Origin: CAZCFB01 sp964511535
GTDB lineage: Bacteria > Myxococcota_A > Polyangia > GCA-2747355 > CAZCFB01
NCBI GenBank assembly: GCA_964511535.1
Contig: CAZEFW010000026.1
Span: 3,356-67,355, forward strand
DNA: 64,000 nucleotides
Direction of reading: 5' to 3'
Below are positions 59,230-64,000 of the stretch, in pieces. Numbering within the stretch: the stretch's first letter is position 1; every line of letters begins with the position of its first letter. Both the position numbers and the translations under genes were made by a program. A model generated the notes under the pieces. That model saw only the letters and a list, made by a program, of their open reading frames with translations. It was not told the DNA's origin and made no database searches.

Positions 59230-61029
59230 CTAGTTCACCGCCAGACACCGATACAGCAGCCCGAAGCTTTTGATCTTCGCTGACTTGATGGTGGCCGGCT
59301 TGTTCAGGTCGCCGGTGGCGATGAAGCGCGCCTCGATCTCGGCGTGGCTGCCCTTGAAGGTGTCCACCTTCACCCGCCCCTGGCCGCCGGGCGGGTTGAG
59401 GCAGGCCACCGTGTACCAGGGCGCCTTTTTCAGCGCGGCTGCCGAGTCGGCGCTGCGCATGTTGAACATTACCCAGGTGCCCTTGGGCGCCTCCACGTCC
59501 CAGGTGAGGAACTTGAACTCGGTGGTGCTCTTGACCGGACATGGCGCGTGGGTCTCGCGGTACCAGCCCGGCTCGCCCGACGCCAGGCGGGTCTGCACGC
59601 CGGTCATGTCGGAGTAGGCGTACGCCACGCCCTTGAGGGTCACCGCGTTCTTGGTCAGCTTGTGGCTCGACAGCGATGTTCCCGGCTCGATCATGTGCAC
59701 CTTGCCCGCGTACTCCACCGAGAAGATCCGCCCCTTGATGTCCACGGCGATGCCCTTGGACGGCACCGAGATGGTGGTGCCGGCCATGGTGTCGGCGTTG
59801 ATGCGCGCCACGTAGTTGGCGCTCAGGTGCGAGGCCCAGACCCAGCCCGCCGCGTCGGCGCCGATGCCCCCGCCGTAGGTGGTCACGGTGCTGTAGGCCA
59901 GGCGCGAGGCCGCTGGTCCGTACGGGTCGTAGCGCATGGCCGGGCCCGCCGGGTAGCCGCTGCGCCAGACGCGCTTTTTGTAGTCCACGGTGATGCCGTA
60001 TCCGCCGGGCACGCCCGAGTAGCTGGCCTTGACCGCGGTGTCACAGCTGGCCGGGCAGGTGGCCTTGGTGCAGGTGGCCGTGCACCAGGCCGCCGCCTCG
60101 CAGCCGGCCTGCCCTGTGCACTTGAGGGTGTCGATGAAGCCGAAGCCCTTGCCCGGCCCGCCAAGCCACAGCTTGCCGTCGCCCGACAGCGCCATGCCGT
60201 AGACCTTGATGGGCGAGGTGAGCGTCAGCAGCACCTTGCCGCTGTGAGCGTCGATCTTGTACACCTTGCCGTGGATGCCGCCGACCCAGATGTAGTGCTG
60301 GTCCAGCGACAGCACCTTCTTCGGATCGAACTCCTTGGTCTGGCCGGTGAACCCCTTGCACGCCTGGTCATGCTGAAGCCCCGGGATGTCCTGGGCCGCC
60401 AGCCCCCGGATGTCGCCGCCAGTGTTGACATGCCACGCCACGCAGTCGTCCTGGCCGTAGGACATCACGCTGTCCGCGCCGCTCGACGTGGTCACCTTGC
60501 CGTCCTTGTTGCTGTCGGCGCACTTGGCCCCCTGGGGCAGGATCTTGGTCACCCCGGTGCTGGTGCCCGTGCCGCTCTTGCGCGCGCCGATGAACGCCTC
60601 GCCCAGCGAGTTGACCGTGGTGCGCGAGGTGTAGCTGCCGCCGGTGCGGTAGCGCCCGGTGATCTTGAGCGTGTCGAGGTCGATCTTGACCACGCCCGGC
60701 AGGTTGGTGTCCGCCACCCACAGGTTGTTGGTCAGCTTCGAGCTCTTCATGTCGATGATCAGCGCGCCGTCCTTGTCCCGCGCGACGAACTCGCTCTCGT
60801 TGCTGGTGGGATCGAACGCCTTGCCGCCCTTGCCCGACTGGCTCGCCTTGCAGCCCGAGCAGTCCGCCGCATCGCCGCTGGGCGCCCACCACTTGTAGTC
60901 GCCGGGGTCGCCCTGGTCGTCCAGCCCGCCGTCGCTGTATCCGGGCAGCTCGTCCTGCAAGATGCTCCCCTCACAGGCAGCCAGGCAGCTGATCAGGGCC
61001 ATGGCGATGAGTCGGATCCTGGTGCTCAT
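59230..61029 (-). CDS. Beta-propeller lipoprotein (paralogue 1 of a tandem pair)
   Basis: AAAGGAG lies 8 nt before the ATG at 61029; the signal peptide ends CLAAC (Cys19). After an Asp/Gly linker and a CSGC pair, the body is an NHL/SMP30-like propeller: NNLWVADTNLPGVVKIDLDTLKITGRY, GVTKILPQGAKC, HYIWVGGIHGKVYKIDAHSGKV, GYGITVDYKKRVWRSG and GGGIGADAAGWVWASHLS. A Cys loop (CTATCTKATCPASC) sits mid-chain and a C-terminal beta-sandwich (~470-599) ends LLYRCLAVN. It is highly similar along its whole length to the 61454-63265 protein, so it arose by tandem duplication. The function is unknown. Confidence 0.75.
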   Translation of the reverse strand: MSTRIRLIAMALISCLAACEGSILQDELPGYSDGGLDDQGDPGDYKWWAPSGDAADCSGCKASQSGKGGKAFDPTSNESEFVARDKDGALIIDMKSSKLTNNLWVADTNLPGVVKIDLDTLKITGRYRTGGSYTSRTTVNSLGEAFIGARKSGTGTSTGVTKILPQGAKCADSNKDGKVTTSSGADSVMSYGQDDCVAWHVNTGGDIRGLAAQDIPGLQHDQACKGFTGQTKEFDPKKVLSLDQHYIWVGGIHGKVYKIDAHSGKVLLTLTSPIKVYGMALSGDGKLWLGGPGKGFGFIDTLKCTGQAGCEAAAWCTATCTKATCPASCDTAVKASYSGVPGGYGITVDYKKRVWRSGYPAGPAMRYDPYGPAASRLAYSTVTTYGGGIGADAAGWVWASHLSANYVARINADTMAGTTISVPSKGIAVDIKGRIFSVEYAGKVHMIEPGTSLSSHKLTKNAVTLKGVAYAYSDMTGVQTRLASGEPGWYRETHAPCPVKSTTEFKFLTWDVEAPKGTWVMFNMRSADSAAALKKAPWYTVACLNPPGGQGRVKVDTFKGSHAEIEARFIATGDLNKPATIKSAKIKSFGLLYRCLAVN

Positions 61030-61453
61030 GGGTACGCTCCTTTGCGCATCCATGAATTTGCAAGGCCTGGACCAGATCCCCGCCCGACGGGAGCTTTATA
61101 ATTTCAAGGCCTTGAGAAAGCCGGCACCCCCCCCTCAGCCCAGCGGGGACAGCAGACCCGGGGGTTCAATCCCCGGTGGGAAGGCGCGTCCCCTGCGGGG
61201 CCGCGGGACTTGAGACTTGAGACTTGAGGCTTGAGGGTAAATGGTCCTCGGCTTGTTGAACCTCAAGCCTCAACCCTCAACCGTAAACTGTTAACAGTTA
61301 ACGGTTGGCAGTTGAGAGCACCGTCCCCGAAGCCTGAAGCCTGAAGACGCCGGCGCGAGACTTGAGACTTGAGACTTGGAGGTAAATGGTCCTCGGCTTG
61401 TTGAACCTCAAGCCTCAAGCCTCACAGCCTCAAGCCTGGCGAGCGAAGCTCGC
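61030..61453. repeat. Gene-free 424-bp region with two heptamer elements, 38-bp direct repeat and palindrome
   Basis: Between the tandem paralogues there is no plausible gene. It holds a CCGGGG-GTTCAAT-CCCCGG hairpin near 61160, then GACTTGA heptamers at ~61208-61235. Identical 38-bp direct repeats lie at 61236-61273 and 61381-61418, a near-perfect palindrome at 61281-61304 (centre CTGTTAACAG), GCCTGAA repeats, and a closing GCGAGC-GAA-GCTCGC palindrome just before the next stop codon. Confidence 0.85.
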
Positions 61454-63265
61454 TCAGTTAACTCCGAGGCAGCGGTACAGCAGGCTGAAGCTGTTGATCT
61501 TGGCCGAGTTGATGGTGGCCGGGTTGTTCAGGTCGCCGGTGGCGATGAACCGCGCCTCCACCTCGGCGTGGGTCCCCTTGAAGGTGTCGACCTTGACCTT
61601 GCCCTTGCCGCCGGGCGGGTTGATGCACGCCACCGTGTACCAGGACGCCGTCTTGAGCGCCGCGGCCGAGTCGGCGCTGCGCATGTTGAACATCACCCAG
61701 GTGCCCTTGGGCGCGTCCACGTCCCAGGTCAGGAACATGAACTTGGTCTTCTCCTTGGCGGTGCAGGGGGAGTGCACCTCCCGATACCAGCCAGGCTCGC
61801 CCGACGCCAGGCGGGTCTGCACGCCGGTCATGTCGGAGTAGGCGTAGGCGATGCCCTTGAGCACCACCGCGTTCTGGGTCAGCTTGTAGCTCGACGCCGA
61901 AGCCCCCGGCTCGATCTTGTGCACCTTGCCGGCGTACTCCACCGAGTAGACATGCCCCTTGATGTCCACGGCGATGCCCTTGGACTCCACCGGGATGGTG
62001 GTGCCGCTCATGTTGTCCGCGTGGATGCGCGCCACATATTTTCCGCTCAGGTGCGACGCCCAGACCCAGCCCGCAGCGTCGGCGCCGATGCCCCCGCCGT
62101 AGGTATGCACCGTGCTCTTGGCCACCCGCGCGTTGGCCGGTCCGTACGGGTCGTAGCGCACCGCCGGGCCCTTGGGCGAGCCGCTGCGCCAGACGCGCTT
62201 TTTGTAGTCCACCGTGATGCCGTAGCCCCCGGGCAGGCCGCTGTAGTACGCCTTGACCGCGGTGTCGCAGGTGGCCGGGCAGGTGGTGGTGGTGCAGGTG
62301 GCCTTGCACACCGGGGCCGCCTCGCACGCCGCCTGGTTCGTGCACTTGAGCGTGTCGATGAACGACAGCCCGCCGCTGCTGCCCGGGCCGCCCAGCCACA
62401 GCTTGCCGTCGCCAGCCAGCGCCATGCCGTAGACCTTGTCCGGCGCCGTGAGCTTGAGCATCACCTTGCCGCTCTGGGCGTCGATCTTGTAGATCTTCTT
62501 GTGCAGCCCCGCGACCCAGATGTAGTGCTGGTCCAACGACAGCACCTTCTTCGGATCGAACTCCTTGGTCTGGCCGGTAAATCCCTTGCACGCCTCGGCG
62601 TGGTTCAGCCCCGGGATGTCCTGGGCCGCCAGACCGCGGATGTCACCGTCGGTCTCCACATGCCAGGACACGCAGTCGTCCTGGCCGTAAGGCAAAGCGC
62701 TTTCGCTGGTGGAGGTCGTGATCTGACCGTCCTTGTTGGTGTCCACGCACTTGGCGCCCTGGGGCAGGATCTTGGTCACCCCGGTCTTGGTGCCGCCGGT
62801 CTTGGCGTTGGCGCGCGCGCCGATGAACGCCTCGCCCAGGGAGTTGACCGTGGTGCGTGAGGTGGACGAACCGCCGGTCATGTACCGCCCGGTGATCTTC
62901 AGCGTGTCGAGGTCGATCTTGACCACGCCCGGCAGGTTGGTGTCCGCCACCCACAGGTTGTTGGTCAGCTTGGTGCTCTTCATGTCGACCACCAGCGCCC
63001 CGTTGCTGTCCCGGGCCACGAACTCGCTCTCGTTGCCCGACGGGTCGAACGCCTTGCCCCCCTTGCCCGACTTGCTCTCCTTGCACCCCGAGCAGTCTCC
63101 GGCATCGCCCGTGGGCGCCCACCACTGATAGTCGTAGGGATTCTTGGCGGCGTCCTTCTTGCCCCCGTCGGCCTTGTCCTCCGGCGGCAGCTGGAAGAAG
63201 CCGCCCTGGCAAGCGGCCAGGGCCAGGATGGAAGCCAGTGCGGCCAAACGAACCAGGAATCTCAT
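61454..63265 (-). CDS. Beta-propeller lipoprotein (paralogue 2 of a tandem pair)
   Basis: The signal peptide ends ALAAC (Cys19), followed by a Lys/Asp linker, WWAPTGDAGDCSGC and the same propeller plan as the 59230 protein: NNLWVADTNLPGVVKIDLDT, RGLAAQDIPGLNH, DQHYIWVAGLHKKIYKIDAQ, VDYKKRVWRSGSPKG and GGGIGADAAGWVWASHLSG, with the CKATCTTTTCPATC loop and a C-terminal beta-sandwich ending LLYRCLGVN. Differences cluster in the linker and in surface loops. An NHL-like propeller on the cell surface could bind glycans or proteins. GGAG lies shortly before the ATG. Confidence 0.75.
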   Translation of the reverse strand: MRFLVRLAALASILALAACQGGFFQLPPEDKADGGKKDAAKNPYDYQWWAPTGDAGDCSGCKESKSGKGGKAFDPSGNESEFVARDSNGALVVDMKSTKLTNNLWVADTNLPGVVKIDLDTLKITGRYMTGGSSTSRTTVNSLGEAFIGARANAKTGGTKTGVTKILPQGAKCVDTNKDGQITTSTSESALPYGQDDCVSWHVETDGDIRGLAAQDIPGLNHAEACKGFTGQTKEFDPKKVLSLDQHYIWVAGLHKKIYKIDAQSGKVMLKLTAPDKVYGMALAGDGKLWLGGPGSSGGLSFIDTLKCTNQAACEAAPVCKATCTTTTCPATCDTAVKAYYSGLPGGYGITVDYKKRVWRSGSPKGPAVRYDPYGPANARVAKSTVHTYGGGIGADAAGWVWASHLSGKYVARIHADNMSGTTIPVESKGIAVDIKGHVYSVEYAGKVHKIEPGASASSYKLTQNAVVLKGIAYAYSDMTGVQTRLASGEPGWYREVHSPCTAKEKTKFMFLTWDVDAPKGTWVMFNMRSADSAAALKTASWYTVACINPPGGKGKVKVDTFKGTHAEVEARFIATGDLNNPATINSAKINSFSLLYRCLGVN

Positions 63266-63464
63266 ATCGCGCTCCTCCCCCTCCAGCGGTATCGGAGGGG
63301 AAACACCCTCTATTGTACCGCAATTTGGGATTTGAGCGATTTTGGTGGGTTACGGAGGGCGGCGCTATTGCGAGCCGAACAGATCGTTGAACGAGGCGAC
63401 CAGGGGGTAGACCTCCTCGGCCCCGGCCTGCCGGCAGGGGATGATGCCTCTCATGGCCCCGAGC
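63266..63464. other. Intergenic region with a short uncertain ORF
   Basis: No convincing gene is seen. A minus-strand ATG at 63454 opens a 29-codon frame to TAG at 63365 (MRGIIPCRQAGAEEVYPLV...), without a Shine-Dalgarno; it may be chance or a gene remnant. The part near 63310 is AT-richer and may hold the promoter of the lipoprotein gene. Confidence 0.3.
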
Positions 63465-63863
63465 TTATATCGCCCGCACCCACCAGCCGCGGCCGCGCTT
63501 TTCGAACTCGGCGCGCCCCGTCTCCTTGAGGATCGGGCTTATATAGTTGGCGAACCGGCCGCGGTACCCCTTGCGCAGGCCGTACCAGCCACCAGCCGGG
63601 TTGTCCTTCGACCGCGCCCAGTGCTCCACCGTGCCCTCCTTGGTGTCCTGCTTCTCGTCCTTGGAGCCGAGCTCCATCCAGTCACCGTGAGCGCTGAGCA
63701 TGTCGTAAAGGTCATCCACCGCGCCGGGCTGGTAGTGCAGCCAGGTCTTGCCCACCTGGCAGTGGATCACGTCCTTGTCCGTGTCGCGCCAGATCTGAAA
63801 CTCGCTCTTGCCGGGGGGAGTGGTCAGAATCCATGGGTCGTTGACAGTTCCGCTTCCGCTCAT
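63465..63863 (-). CDS. Conserved-looking small protein of unknown function
   Basis: This 132-residue soluble protein has no signal sequence: it starts MSGSGTVNDPWILTTPPGKSE and contains FQIWRDTDKDVIHCQVGKTWLHYQ, DLYDMLSAHGDWMELGSKDE, a central Lys/Asp loop, and GGWYGLRKGYRGRFANYISPILKE. The Trp- and Gly-rich blocks look like a conserved small domain, and it resembles a family of unnamed bacterial proteins (possibly DUF6855), but I cannot confirm the assignment. AAGGAG lies 9-14 nt upstream of the ATG. No neighbour suggests a role. Confidence 0.6.
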   Translation of the reverse strand: MSGSGTVNDPWILTTPPGKSEFQIWRDTDKDVIHCQVGKTWLHYQPGAVDDLYDMLSAHGDWMELGSKDEKQDTKEGTVEHWARSKDNPAGGWYGLRKGYRGRFANYISPILKETGRAEFEKRGRGWWVRAI

Positions 63864-63937
63864 CAGGGCCCTCCTTGGTGTATGGAGAAACTTAGCTGGA
63901 AAGAACCGCCAGTCCAGGGCAGCGTGCGACAGGGTGC

Positions 63938-64000
63938 GGCGGCTGGCGCCGCCGAATGCCAGGGTGCCAGAACGCCGGAATGCCAGAATGCCAGAATTGC
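63938..64000. repeat. GC hairpin followed by short tandem repeats running off the window
   Basis: GGCGGC-TGGC-GCCGCC (63938-63953) is followed by units of the GAATGCCAG type that continue to the right edge. The layout, a GC palindrome then short tandem units, resembles the heptamer elements, but the unit sequence differs. Confidence 0.7.

Noticed and set aside
61155..61190. tRNA-like T-arm (GTTCAAT loop between CCGGGG and CCCCGG)
   Set aside because: The loop and stem register do not fit a T-arm properly, and no acceptor, D or anticodon arms are found upstream.
63365..63454. 29-codon minus-strand ORF
   Set aside because: No ribosome site and too short to judge; mentioned only in the intergenic entry.

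Overview
The window is GC-rich, gene-dense DNA that reads as a member of the Myxococcota (old deltaproteobacterial myxobacteria). The main pointers are a protein ending in thrombospondin type-3 repeats plus a MYXO-CTERM-like tail (10418-13147), an Oar-like TonB-dependent receptor (13194-16103), and about seventeen secreted lipoproteins. Many of these carry Asp/Pro-rich linkers after the lipid cysteine, Cys-rich repeat arrays, or beta-propeller and FGE-sulfatase folds. No rRNA, tRNA, CRISPR array, prophage or transposase gene was recognised. The assignment is inference from gene content; no phylogenetic marker gene is present.

Layout. 1-6099: a truncated CehA/McbA-type PHP hydrolase, a membrane polyferredoxin, then an operon of a cytosolic substrate-binding-protein homologue, a P-loop GTPase, an ABC ATPase and a small zinc-ribbon protein, with no permease. 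6163-10374: two lipoproteins, a histidine kinase with an N-terminal cobalamin-binding domain, a DUF493 protein and a YbjN-like protein. 10418-19422 (minus): two related lipoproteins, an Oar-like receptor and a MYXO-CTERM zincin-like protein, tightly packed and partly overlapping (ATGA). 19620-22165: a PilZ protein divergent from rfbB and rfbA (dTDP-sugar synthesis). 22206-26493: three lipoproteins. 26635-32702 (minus): an OmpA-like lipoprotein, a DUF255 thioredoxin-fold lipoprotein, an FGE-fold protein, gamma-glutamyltransferase and a newly read 58-residue Cys protein. 32837-37183: a six-TM channel with a double RCK-like tail and an unusual pore, then a Cys-repeat/fibrinogen-like lipoprotein. 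37246-42049 (minus): an FHA protein, a sugar-phosphate nucleotidyltransferase, TatA, an unknown helical protein and a zinc-ribbon/DUF3426 protein. 42164-45018: a PhaR-type regulator, an outer-membrane beta-barrel and an enoyl-CoA hydratase. 45140-49035: an envelope operon with two repeat-rich proteins, a LolC/E-like permease and a lipoprotein. 49170-51142: a HEAT-repeat protein and an FGE-fold lipoprotein. 51232-57362 (minus): a PQQ-propeller protein, a PEGA protein and an EndoQ-like/UvrD helicase fusion. 57385-63863: a Kelch lipoprotein, two tandem paralogous propeller lipoproteins and a small uncharacterised protein.

The strongest candidates for something new are the permease-less SBP/GTPase/ABC/zinc-ribbon operon, the B12-binding histidine kinase with an intact CarH-type W-x9-EH motif, the EndoQ-UvrD fusion, the channel without a TVGYG filter, and the lipoprotein pair in which a Cys-repeat array is nested inside a domain shared with its neighbour. 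Two families of intergenic repeats recur: paired 35-bp palindromes with a GGGGTC-AGACCCC-type core, and a composite element built of (GRCTTGA)n and (TCAAGCC)n heptamers flanked by short GC palindromes. They sit just after stop codons.
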